This document shows, one piece after another, positions 7,471 to 14,826 of a stretch of 64,000 nucleotides of DNA. Where the stretch lies: NCBI GenBank assembly GCA_026389845.1, contig JAPLHB010000105.1, positions 62,001 through 126,000 on the forward strand, read 5' to 3'. Positions within the stretch are counted from its first letter, which is position 1; each line of letters opens with the position of its first letter. The stretch comes from Chloroflexota bacterium. GTDB taxonomy: Bacteria > Chloroflexota > Anaerolineae > CG2-30-64-16. The position numbers and the translations under genes are program-made. The notes beneath the pieces were generated by a model. The model worked only from the letters and a program-made list of their open reading frames with translations. It was not told where the DNA came from and did not search any database.

Positions 7471-8307
7471 ATGGTCGTCATCGAATCCCTCACCTTCGCC
7501 TACCCCACCCAACCGCCCGTCTTCCAGGCCTTTTCCTGGCAGGCCGCGGCGGGCGAGGCGTGGGCGGTGATCGGGCCATCGGGGTGCGGCAAGAGCACGC
7601 TCCTCTACCTGATCGCGGGACTGCGGCAGCCGAGCGCAGGACGCGTGAGGGTGGATGGCCAGCCCGTCCCCCGTCCGCGGGCCGGCACCGGGCTGATCCT
7701 CCAGGACTACGGCTTGCTGCCCTGGGCGACGGTGTGGGACAACGTGGCGCTGGTGATGCGTATGGGGCATTTATATCGCGGCAAGACCGGCGCCCGCGAC
7801 GAGCCACGTCCCTACCCGCGGCCCGACATCACCGCCGACCAGGTGGATCACTGGCTAGTGCGGTTGGGGATCGCGGAGCTACGGGACAAATACCCCGGCC
7901 AAATCAGCGGCGGCCAACGGCAACGGACGGCCATCGCCCGCAGCCTGCTTCAGCAGCCCAATCTGCTGCTGATGGACGAGCCATTCTCGTCGCTCGACGC
8001 GCTCACCCGCGAGGACTTGCAACGCCTCACCGTCGAGCTGCGGCAAGAGACCGGCGTGACCACCGTCGCGGTGACGCACAACATCGAAGAAGCGGTCTAC
8101 CTGGGCCAGCGAATTCTCGTTTTGGGCCGGCCGCCGAACACCGATGCCCGCGTCATCGAGAACCCGGCGGCCGGTGATCCCGGCTACCGCGGCCAGCCGG
8201 CATACTGGCAGAAGTGCGCAGAACTACGCGAGGCGTTGGGAGGAGATGAAAGACGAAAGACGAAGGACGAACTGCTTTCGTCTACCGCCGTTCGTCCTTC
8301 GTCATGA
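7471..8307 (+). CDS. NitT/TauT-type ABC transporter ATP-binding protein
   Basis: 278 residues from ATG 7471. Walker A 'GPSGCGKST' near residue 38, Q-loop 'LILQDYGLLPW' near 78, signature 'ISGGQRQR' near 145, Walker B 'LLLMDEP' near 165 and the switch His in 'AVTHNIEEA'. The Q-loop wording and length match SsuB/TauB/ThiZ-type subunits. An upstream GTG (7447) lies in heptad repeat and would add eight residues; I prefer 7471. The last 15 or so codons are made of a 14-base inverted repeat (8259-8303), so the C-terminus 'KTKDELLSSTAVRPSS' looks acquired from an intergenic repeat. Stop is six bases before the permease. Confidence 0.88.
   Translation: MVVIESLTFAYPTQPPVFQAFSWQAAAGEAWAVIGPSGCGKSTLLYLIAGLRQPSAGRVRVDGQPVPRPRAGTGLILQDYGLLPWATVWDNVALVMRMGHLYRGKTGARDEPRPYPRPDITADQVDHWLVRLGIAELRDKYPGQISGGQRQRTAIARSLLQQPNLLLMDEPFSSLDALTREDLQRLTVELRQETGVTTVAVTHNIEEAVYLGQRILVLGRPPNTDARVIENPAAGDPGYRGQPAYWQKCAELREALGGDERRKTKDELLSSTAVRPSS
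8259..8303 (+). repeat. Inverted repeat inside the 3' end of the ABC ATPase gene
   Basis: GACGAAGGACGAAC and GTTCGTCCTTCGTC are perfect 14-base arms separated by 17 bases. The left arm belongs to heptads GACGAAA/GACGAAG/GACGAAC. The element codes for the final residues of the ATPase. Confidence 0.75.
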
Positions 8308-8313
8308 GGCATC

Positions 8314-9060
8314 ATGCGACGTCGCGATTTGGCCTTGGGAACGCTTGGTCTGCTGCTCGCCTGGCAACTTGTGGCGATCTTGCTGCGCGTAGATCTCTTG
8401 CCCGGGCCGTTGGCGGTGGGGCAGGCGCTCGTGCGCGAGGTGCCGCGCGCCCTAGGCCGGCACTTCCTGGTGAGTGGGTGGCGGGTAGTCGCCAGCATCG
8501 CCCTTTCCATGGTCACAGCGGTCCCGGCCGGCCTGGTGCTGGGCCAGAGCCAACGCCTCAACCGCCTCTTTTCGCCGGTCGTCTACATCGTCTACCCGAT
8601 TCCCAAAATCGTCTTCCTTCCGATCATTTTGCTCTTCCTCGGCATCGGTGATTCTTCGAAGATCTTCATCATCTTCCTGATCCTGTTTTTCCAGATCCTG
8701 GTGGTGGTGCGAGATTCGGCCAGCGCGCTGCGGCCGGAGCTGATCTACTCGGTGCGCTCGTTGGGGGCCGGCCGGCGGGCGCTGTTTCGCTTCGTCTATC
8801 TGCCTGCGACCATCCCGGCCGCCCTCACCGCGCTGCGCGTGAGCGTGGGCACGGCCATCGCGGTGCTCTTCTTTGCAGAAACCTTCGCCACGACTTCGGG
8901 GCTGGGCTACTACATCATCGTAGAGAGCTGGGGCCGGCTGGCCTACCCGGAGATGTACGCCGGGGTGGTGGCGATGAGCCTGCTGGGGCTGCTGCTCTAC
9001 TTCGTGGTAGATTGGCTGGAGCGCCGGCTGGCGCCGTGGATGTTCGTGCGTGATGCGTGA
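8314..9060 (+). CDS. NitT/TauT-type ABC transporter permease
   Basis: 248 residues with six hydrophobic helices and the BPD_transp_1 EAA region 'SVRSLGAGRRALFRFVYLP' near residue 145. This is the coupling loop of SsuC/TauC-like permeases. The sequence 'PIPKIVFLPIILLFLGIGD' near 92 is also typical of the family. ATG 8314 is six bases after the ATPase stop; the upstream hairpin repeat replaces a normal spacer. It completes the importer. The gene is followed by heptad and palindromic repeats and then a convergent gene. Confidence 0.88.
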   Translation: MRRRDLALGTLGLLLAWQLVAILLRVDLLPGPLAVGQALVREVPRALGRHFLVSGWRVVASIALSMVTAVPAGLVLGQSQRLNRLFSPVVYIVYPIPKIVFLPIILLFLGIGDSSKIFIIFLILFFQILVVVRDSASALRPELIYSVRSLGAGRRALFRFVYLPATIPAALTALRVSVGTAIAVLFFAETFATTSGLGYYIIVESWGRLAYPEMYAGVVAMSLLGLLLYFVVDWLERRLAPWMFVRDA

Positions 9061-9150
9061 TACGTGCTGCGTGTTGCGTGAAGGGGCGACCGACGACGAC
9101 CGACGTCTTTCGTCGTTCGTCGTCGGTCGTTCGTCCATCGTCGTTCGGCG
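9047..9150 (+). repeat. Heptad arrays and inverted repeat between convergent genes
   Basis: CGTGATG/CGTGATA/CGTGCTG/CGTGTTG heptads (partly within the permease stop region) are followed by GACCGACGACGACCGACG and its inverted counterpart TCGTCGGTCGTTCGTC. The second part can fold into a hairpin and may act as a shared terminator for the two convergent genes. Confidence 0.6.
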
Positions 9151-10413
9151 TCAAGCCATCTCGTGCAAGCACGCCAGGCAGTAGTCCACTTCCTCCTGTG
9201 TGTTGTAGTGCGCCAGGCCCGCGCGCACGACTCCACCCGTCTCCTCCAATCCCAGTCGCTCGGTGACGGCGAGCGCATAGAAATTGCCCGACCAGACGTA
9301 GATTCCGCGCCGTGCCAGGTGCTCGGCCACTTCGTCGGGCGAGCGGCCAACCAGCCGGAACGCGGCCGTCGGCGTGCGGTTGCCGAATCGCGCCGGGTCG
9401 CTGATGCCGTAGAAGCTGAGGCCGGGGATCGCCCGCAGCCCGGCGACGAAATGCTCGAACAGCGGTCGCTCGTAGGCGCGGATGGCCGCCATCGCCTGCT
9501 TCAGCGCCAGCCGCCGGCCCGTGAAGCCCCCGAACTCCGCCGCGAACCCCTGCCCATAAGTTTTGCCCAGCTCCGCCAGATACTCGATCGCGGCCAGCAC
9601 CCCGGCCTGTGTCTCGTGGCTTTGCGTGCCGGTTTCGAACTTGTCCGGCGGCAGATTCCCGGCCGGCCGTACCTTGTAGGCTCGCAACTGCTCCAGTAAC
9701 TCGCGGCGGCCCCAGGCCGTGCCGGAATGCGGCCCAAAGAACTTGTAGGGCGAGCAAACCAGAAAGTCGCAACCGAGCGCCTGCACGTCAATCGGCCCGT
9801 GCGGCGCGTAGTGGACTGCATCCACCCACAGCCACGCGCCGACCGAGTGCGCCATCTCCGCGATCCTGGCGATCGGATTGATCGTCCCGACGGCATTGGA
9901 CGCATAGCCGACGGCCACCAACCGCGTGCGCGGGTTGAGCTTGGCGGCGAGATCGTCTAGTCGTAGCGTGCAGTCGGCGGGTTCGAAGTCCACCTCGTGG
10001 ACGATCACGCCCCGTTCCTGCAGGGCCAGCCAGGGCGCGCGATTGGCATCGTGGTCGAGCCGGGTGACTAGGATCTCGTCGCCGGCCGCCAGCCCGCGGC
10101 CGATGGCCCGGCTGAACGCGAAGGTCAGCGTGGTCATGTTCGCGCCGAACGCGACCTCCTGGGCCGAGGCCGCGTTGAGGAAGTCGGCCATCGCCTCGTG
10201 CGCGGCGACGAGGATCGCGTCGCTCTCGCGGCTGGTGCGGAACGCGCCGCCGTGGTTGGCGTTCGTGTGGATCAGGTAGCGGCTCATCGCGTCCACCACG
10301 CGCTGCGGTACCTGCGTGCCACCGGGGCCATCGAAATAGACGGCTGGGCGGCCGGCGTCGGTCAGGGCCAGCGCCGGGAACTGGGCGCGGACGGGGGAAA
10401 GGTCAGGAATCAT
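9151..10413 (-). CDS. Class V aminotransferase, cysteine desulfurase-like
   Basis: 420 residues, PLP enzyme. 'YFDGPGGTQVPQRVVDAM' lies near residue 25, 'NHGGAFRTSRES' near 52, the Asp/His pair 'LWVDAVHYAPHG' near 207 and the PLP-lysine loop 'CSPYKFFGPHSG' near 231. The wording matches the cysteine desulfurase-like group (TIGR01976), whose substrate is not settled. The start at 10413 has AAGGAGG ten bases upstream, while the track's start at 10521 would pass through an intergenic palindrome. No iron-sulfur genes are adjacent, so a role in cofactor sulfur supply is not supported by context. Confidence 0.85.
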   Translation of the reverse strand: MIPDLSPVRAQFPALALTDAGRPAVYFDGPGGTQVPQRVVDAMSRYLIHTNANHGGAFRTSRESDAILVAAHEAMADFLNAASAQEVAFGANMTTLTFAFSRAIGRGLAAGDEILVTRLDHDANRAPWLALQERGVIVHEVDFEPADCTLRLDDLAAKLNPRTRLVAVGYASNAVGTINPIARIAEMAHSVGAWLWVDAVHYAPHGPIDVQALGCDFLVCSPYKFFGPHSGTAWGRRELLEQLRAYKVRPAGNLPPDKFETGTQSHETQAGVLAAIEYLAELGKTYGQGFAAEFGGFTGRRLALKQAMAAIRAYERPLFEHFVAGLRAIPGLSFYGISDPARFGNRTPTAAFRLVGRSPDEVAEHLARRGIYVWSGNFYALAVTERLGLEETGGVVRAGLAHYNTQEEVDYCLACLHEMA

Positions 10414-10486
10414 GGTTGATGTGCCTCCTTGATGACGGATGGGTGACGAACGACGAACAAGGATTTCGGCTTCTTGATCTGGTATA

Positions 10487-10535
10487 GAGGCTTCAGCCGG
10501 TTTCGTGGTCAACGAGAGCAACCGGCTAAAGCCTC
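10487..10535. repeat. Intergenic palindrome (AGCCGGTT family)
   Basis: GAGGCTTCAGCCGGTT pairs with AACCGGCTAAAGCCTC (one mismatch); a smaller TCGT/ACGA pair sits in the loop. It lies between the divergently oriented ends of the aminotransferase promoter region and the 3' end of the SpoIID gene. Confidence 0.7.
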
Positions 10536-10590
10536 AAGTCCAGAGAATTATCAGAACATCTATACAATAGGGCGAGGCCGTCTGGCGCGG

Positions 10591-13368
10591 CTACGGCGAC
10601 GCCAGGGCAAAGGGCAAGAACTGGAGCGCCGTAGTGACCATCACCGCCTGTGGCGCCGACCATGCGCCGGTGTTGCCGGCCAGGTCATGCGCGCGGACGC
10701 GGAAACGCACCACGCCGGACGCAGGAGCCGGGTAGCTGCCGTAGGTCGCCGTCGTCTCCCTCAGCCAATCCTGCCATACCTCGGATGACGTGCCAGGCAC
10801 TTCGAAAGTGCCTGGCACGTTGCTGCTGCTCACCTGCACGTCGAACGTCGCCAACCCGGCCACGCCATCCCACCCAAACCATTGCACGGTGAACGACCTG
10901 CCGGCCGTGGCCCAGCGAGGAGCCGCCAGCGTCACCGCCGGCGGCGTTACGTCCACCCGCACGGGCCAAGCCGGGCCGGTCGCGATCAGCCCTACGTTAT
11001 CGCTCGCCTGGAACTGCACCCGGTTCGCCCCGCTCCCCTCGCCTCCCGGCCAATCCCAAACCAACTCCGCCGAGCCGTCGAGCTTGGTCGTGGCGCTCAC
11101 CGGCAGCCACGCGCTCCAACTCACCCCCGCGTCGGTCGTGAACCGGGCCACCGCGCTGCTGGGAGCGATGCCAGTCAGATCATCGGCGATGAAGGCGCGG
11201 ATGGTGGGGCGCAGGGTCGTGGTGACCCAGCCGGTGGGGGCCAGCAGTTGCCAGGCGCCGGGCGGCGCGGTGTCCACCAGTTGTGTCGTGCCGCTGACCT
11301 CGGCCGAGGGATTGCCGGCCGCGTCCAGCACCTTGACGACCACCGGCTGCGGCCCGGCGCGGTGTTCCAGGCGATGCGGTGCATCCGTCCCGAACGACGT
11401 CGGTCCGTGCAGGATCTGCACGCGGTCGAAGAAGATTGCAGATTGGAGATTGGAGATTGGAGATTGGATTCTCTGCGCAAGCGAGTCGGCGGTGATGAGC
11501 CTGATCCCTACCCCACCGTTGGCCTGGGGGGAGAGCCAGAAGTCAATGGGAAACTCCTGGTAGACGCCAGCTTGCCGGAAGTCGCCGGGGCGCAGATCGG
11601 CGAAGCCGAGAAGCTCGTTGGAGGTGGGGTCGTAGAGCTCGACGCGCCCCCACGTGCCAGGCACTTCCGAAGTGCCTGGCACGTTACTGGCGGTTCGTAC
11701 ACGCACATAGGCCTGGTAAATCTGGTTGGTCGCGAGGGATTGCGGCAGCGTGGCCTCCCAACGGCTGGCGACGTCTGCCGGCAGGGCGAGCGCGTGGCCG
11801 CCCAGGGCGTCTGGGTCGGCGACCAGGGTTCCTGCGCCGGATAGGAAGATGAAATCGGCCGCCACCGCCTGCCAGTCTCCGCCCGCGGCCACCCCGGCCA
11901 GCCCGCTCGCCCCGGCATCGGTGGCCGAGATGTGCAGCGTGATCGTAAGGGATGGCGCGCTGGTGGGCAGGGTAAGTCGGTGGATTGCGGGCGGCGAGCG
12001 GTCTTCACCGGCCAGGGTCAGCGCATGGGTGAAGGTGATGGTCTGTGTCGGCGCGCCGGTCGGGGACAATATCGCAGCGCTCGCCGTGATCGTCACCGGC
12101 CGCGTCAATGTCGCCGGCAACGGCCACTCCGCCGACCAGAGGCCGGAGAGACTTCCGAAGTCTCCGAGACTTTGGAAGCCTGGCGCGGCGAACGTCATCG
12201 TAACGGTCGCGGTCGGCGCAAAGCTGGCGTGGGCGGTCAGATAGGCGGTCGAGCCGGTCAGCCAACTGCTTGGGCCACGCGGAGCGGTCAGCAGGCTGAG
12301 GGATGGGTTGCCGCCGAGCGGATCTACGACCTGCACGCCGGTGTAGTAGTGCGTCAGGATTTGCGTTGCGTTCCAGCCGCGCTGGCTGGCCCACCGTTGC
12401 GCGCCCCATTGCGAAAGGCCGTGGCCGTGTCCGTATCGCGTCCGCCCCAGGCTCACCGGGTCGAGCACCGGCTTGAGATAGGGGAGGCCGCCATCCAGGG
12501 TCGGATGACCGTTCTCCGCGGAATACTGGGCCAGGATGATCTCGCCTCCGTAGGCCAGGTAGCGACCGGCTGTGGCCGCGGTCGCCGCGTCGGTGGCCGG
12601 GTAGCGGGCGTCGCACATCACCTGATCCACAGCCCAATCGCTGATATCATAAGTCGCGTCTGGCGGAGCCAACAGCACCTTACGCCAGGCGAAGGTGCGC
12701 ACCGCGATCGCCTGCGCCTGGAGGGTCGCCGCGGGCCAGGAGGTGTACACCTCGGCAGGCAGCACGCGGGCAACGTACTCCTCGAAGGGGATGACCGTCA
12801 CCGCCCAGTCGGGTAGGTTGCGACAACTGTTGGCGGGATGGTGGGCGACGCGGATGGAGGGGGGCGGAACGATTGCAGATTGCGGATTGCAGATTGCAGA
12901 TTGAGAACTGCCACTACCACCTGGTGCAGCGAGAATCGAGGATCGGGATTCAGGCAGTGGTCCGATCCACTCTGGTGGAATGGAGGCCTGGTGCGCGGCG
13001 CCGTCTCCTGCGGTGTCCGCCACCCACCAGCGGCCCAGGGCAGCGGTCTCCGTCCCGGTGGAGACGGCCAATACGGCGACCTGACTCCCGTCGGGCGACC
13101 AAATAGGCGTGCTGAAGTGCTCAGATTCGCCGGCCAAGACCAACCGCGGCGGCTCGTCCCGCACGGCCAGCCACAGCTCCGGCGCGGGGCCGGGGGTCAG
13201 CCAGGCGGTGGCGTGGCCGACGGGGGCAGCGAAGGCGCGGGCGGCGGGAGGTTGGAAACTGGAAGCTGGAAACTGGAATCCAGACGCACAGCCGGGCGAC
13301 ACAAGAAGGGACAGCCAGAGGCAGGCCATTGCCAAACGCCAGGCCGTCCGGATGAAGATAGAGATCAT
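10591..13368 (-). CDS. Secreted SpoIID/LytB-domain protein with Ig-like tail and in-frame repeats
   Basis: 925 residues. An N-terminal signal sequence (about 1-27) precedes a low-complexity region. A SpoIID/LytB domain follows ('VIPFEEYVARVLPAEVY' near 190, 'LQAQAIAVRTFAWRK' near 215, 'GHGHGLSQWGAQ' near 315). SpoIID enzymes cut glycan strands from which stem peptides were removed; LytB-like relatives stimulate amidases. The C-terminal 550 residues are Ig/Fn3-like ('DTAPPGAWQLLAP', 'VDVTPPAVTLAAP') and end in 'LQFLPFALASP'. At least six short peptides are translations of genomic repeats: SGFQFPASSFQ, SQSAICNPQSAI, QSLGDFGSLSG, two NVPGTxEVPGT and RIQSPISNLQSAI. Removing them leaves continuous domain sequence, so the gene appears intact and tolerant of insertions. 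Start at 13368 gives the signal peptide. Confidence 0.82.
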   Translation of the reverse strand: MISIFIRTAWRLAMACLWLSLLVSPGCASGFQFPASSFQPPAARAFAAPVGHATAWLTPGPAPELWLAVRDEPPRLVLAGESEHFSTPIWSPDGSQVAVLAVSTGTETAALGRWWVADTAGDGAAHQASIPPEWIGPLPESRSSILAAPGGSGSSQSAICNPQSAIVPPPSIRVAHHPANSCRNLPDWAVTVIPFEEYVARVLPAEVYTSWPAATLQAQAIAVRTFAWRKVLLAPPDATYDISDWAVDQVMCDARYPATDAATAATAGRYLAYGGEIILAQYSAENGHPTLDGGLPYLKPVLDPVSLGRTRYGHGHGLSQWGAQRWASQRGWNATQILTHYYTGVQVVDPLGGNPSLSLLTAPRGPSSWLTGSTAYLTAHASFAPTATVTMTFAAPGFQSLGDFGSLSGLWSAEWPLPATLTRPVTITASAAILSPTGAPTQTITFTHALTLAGEDRSPPAIHRLTLPTSAPSLTITLHISATDAGASGLAGVAAGGDWQAVAADFIFLSGAGTLVADPDALGGHALALPADVASRWEATLPQSLATNQIYQAYVRVRTASNVPGTSEVPGTWGRVELYDPTSNELLGFADLRPGDFRQAGVYQEFPIDFWLSPQANGGVGIRLITADSLAQRIQSPISNLQSAIFFDRVQILHGPTSFGTDAPHRLEHRAGPQPVVVKVLDAAGNPSAEVSGTTQLVDTAPPGAWQLLAPTGWVTTTLRPTIRAFIADDLTGIAPSSAVARFTTDAGVSWSAWLPVSATTKLDGSAELVWDWPGGEGSGANRVQFQASDNVGLIATGPAWPVRVDVTPPAVTLAAPRWATAGRSFTVQWFGWDGVAGLATFDVQVSSSNVPGTFEVPGTSSEVWQDWLRETTATYGSYPAPASGVVRFRVRAHDLAGNTGAWSAPQAVMVTTALQFLPFALASP
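10788..10820. repeat. 33-bp palindrome inserted in frame (copy 1)
   Basis: Arms ACGTGCCAGGCACTT and AAGTGCCTGGCACGT are perfect 15-base complements around CGA. The 33 bases equal 11 codons and read NVPGTFEVPGT on the coding (minus) strand. Confidence 0.9.
11434..11471 (-). repeat. Heptad array GATTGGA inside the SpoIID gene
   Basis: GATTGCA followed by four GATTGGA units, read in frame on the minus strand as IQSPISNLQSAI. Confidence 0.8.
11652..11684. repeat. 33-bp palindrome inserted in frame (copy 2)
   Basis: Identical 15-base arms to the copy at 10788 with loop CCG instead of CGA. It is read in the same frame as NVPGTSEVPGT. Confidence 0.9.
12148..12164. repeat. Short palindrome GAGACTTC-C-GAAGTCTC in the SpoIID gene
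   Basis: Perfect 8-base arms around a single C, followed by a partial further copy (GAGACTTTGGAAG). It is translated as part of QSLGDFGSLSG. Confidence 0.65.
12871..12905 (-). repeat. Heptad array GATTGCA inside the SpoIID gene
   Basis: GATTGCA, GATTGCG, GATTGCA, GATTGCA, GATTGAG in a row, translated on the minus strand as SQSAICNPQSAI. Confidence 0.8.
13248..13281 (-). repeat. Heptad array GAAACTG/GAAGCTG near the SpoIID N-terminus
   Basis: Units GAAACTG, GAAGCTG, GAAACTG plus flanks, translated as GFQFPASSFQPP just after the signal peptide. Same family as the intergenic array at 6028. Confidence 0.75.
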
Positions 13369-13842
13369 CGCAACATACCACGCAATATGTGCTACGCCAG
13401 TCTACCACACGTTTTCATTTGCCGTGATGCCGCGCCCGGCATGAGAAATCCGGTTGTAGATCGGCGAGGTGTCAATGACGAAAGAGATCGTACAGGACTA
13501 TTCTACACCCAACACACGCTGGGTCAAGTCAGCACCCAAGTCATGGCCGTCCGAAGCGGTCAAGCTTGTCATCAGTCGCCCTATCCTGGCGGCTTCGACG
13601 GCCTTGAAGTGACCCTACGCCGGTTCAGTGGCCATGTTGACACAGCCTGGGTGTCGCTGTAGAATCAGCAGCAATCGGGTTTGGGGCTGGATGGCCGTAT
13701 TAGCCACGCGTGGGCGAATGTCGCCGAGAGGGTAGTTCGACCACAAATGCGTGTGAATCGTATATCCGAGCCGGCCAAATGCGACCGAGACGAGTCTGTC
13801 ACCACTCGGCTGGAGCTCGCTGCCGTACGACCAGGACCTCAG
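13369..13842. other. 474-base spacer between divergent genes, with a palindromic repeat
   Basis: No convincing gene. A palindromic repeat lies at 13412-13447 (TTTTCATTTGCCGTGATGCC...GGCATGAGAAA), related to those at 49185 and 50227. A 46-codon ORF from ATG 13474 has no recognisable family. The spacer should hold promoters for the SpoIID gene and the GNAT gene, but I see no clear -35/-10 pair. Confidence 0.5.
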
Positions 13843-14379
13843 ATGAGCATCACTATCCACCAACTTACTGCCGACAATCAAGCCGACCTTAACCGCTGCG
13901 ACAACGCGTTCACCGTGGACGCCGAGCTCTGCCTGCACGCAGAGGACGGCCGGATCAGCTACACCGTGCGCAGCGTGGCGCCTTACGTCAAACGCTACGG
14001 CCCCGAGGTCTATGACCCCCAGGCCTACATCGGCCAGCCCGATCATGTCGCCTGGCTGGCGTACGTTGACGGTCAGCTCGCCGGGCAAATCCTGGTCCAC
14101 GAAAACTGGAACCGCTTTGCCCTCATCTGGGATATCGTGGTGGACCCGCCTTTCCGCCGCCGGGGCGTCGGTCGCCGGCTGATCGAGCAGGCGATCCGGT
14201 GGGCCAGGAACCGGGGGTTGCCCGGCGCGATGCTGGAGACACAGAACATCAACGTCGGGGCGTGCCGGCTCTACGGGTCCTGCGGCTTCGTCCTGGGCGG
14301 TTTCGACGCCTACCTGTACCGCGGCATCACGCCGGATACGCGGGAGATCGCCCTGTTCTGGTACCTGCTGTTCTCGTAG
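13843..14379 (+). CDS. GNAT acetyltransferase, streptothricin-acetyltransferase-like
   Basis: 178 residues from ATG 13843. The acetyl-CoA site is 'DPPFRRRGVGRRLIEQA' near residue 104, followed by 'LPGAMLETQNINVGACRLYG' near 128 and 'GFVLGGFDAYLYRGI' near 148. These are shared with SatA-like streptothricin acetyltransferases and related uncharacterised GNATs. The track's longer ORF start is not supported. A truncated relative of its first 30 residues lies at 30543. The natural substrate is uncertain; similarity to an antibiotic-modifying family does not prove resistance. Confidence 0.8.
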   Translation: MSITIHQLTADNQADLNRCDNAFTVDAELCLHAEDGRISYTVRSVAPYVKRYGPEVYDPQAYIGQPDHVAWLAYVDGQLAGQILVHENWNRFALIWDIVVDPPFRRRGVGRRLIEQAIRWARNRGLPGAMLETQNINVGACRLYGSCGFVLGGFDAYLYRGITPDTREIALFWYLLFS

Positions 14380-14400
14380 GAGCGATCAGGAGCAAGCCCC

Positions 14401-14817
14401 ATGGTCATCACTCGCGACATCCACCTGCGGATGCAGGGTCACACCGATGTAGAAGACATCACTGCGCTCGTTCAGGCTGTGGTCGCCGAGTCGGGCCTGG
14501 CGGCGGGCATCGTGACCGTCTTCTACCCCGGCTCTACCGCCGGTCTGACCACGCTGGAATACGAGGACGGCGTCGTGGCTGACCTTCAGCGCGTCTTCGA
14601 CGAGATTGTGCCGCCGCAGCGCGCCTACCAACATCATCTCCGCTGGGGCGACGACAACGGCAGCGCCCACGTCCGCGCCGCGCTCATTGGTCCGTCGCTC
14701 ACCGTACCCTTCGTGGCTGGCCGGCTGACGCTGGGCACGTGGCAGCAGATTGTCTTCCTCGACTTCGACACCGGCCCGCGGGCGCGGCGACTGGTGGTGC
14801 AGGTCATGGGTGAATGA
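14401..14817 (+). CDS. YjbQ family protein (UPF0047)
   Basis: 138 residues, the normal length for this family. Signature pieces are 'GIVTVFYPGSTAGLTTLEYE' near 38 and 'RWGDDNGSAHVRAALIGPSL' near 80, including the conserved His and Asn/Ser-rich loop, then 'LGTWQQIVFLDFD'. Members have been reported to show weak thiamine-phosphate synthase activity; the physiological role is open. It starts 21 bases after the GNAT gene and stops nine bases before the next gene, so the three are likely co-transcribed. Confidence 0.88.
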   Translation: MVITRDIHLRMQGHTDVEDITALVQAVVAESGLAAGIVTVFYPGSTAGLTTLEYEDGVVADLQRVFDEIVPPQRAYQHHLRWGDDNGSAHVRAALIGPSLTVPFVAGRLTLGTWQQIVFLDFDTGPRARRLVVQVMGE

Positions 14818-14826
14818 GCTCACGCG

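Noticed and set aside
6511-7770. 419-aa minus-strand ORF
   Set aside because: Antisense to the substrate-binding protein and ATPase genes; composition is that of a GC-rich shadow frame.
13843-14379. Antibiotic resistance gene (streptothricin acetyltransferase)
   Set aside because: Only family-level similarity; many chromosomal GNATs share these motifs, and no resistance context is present.
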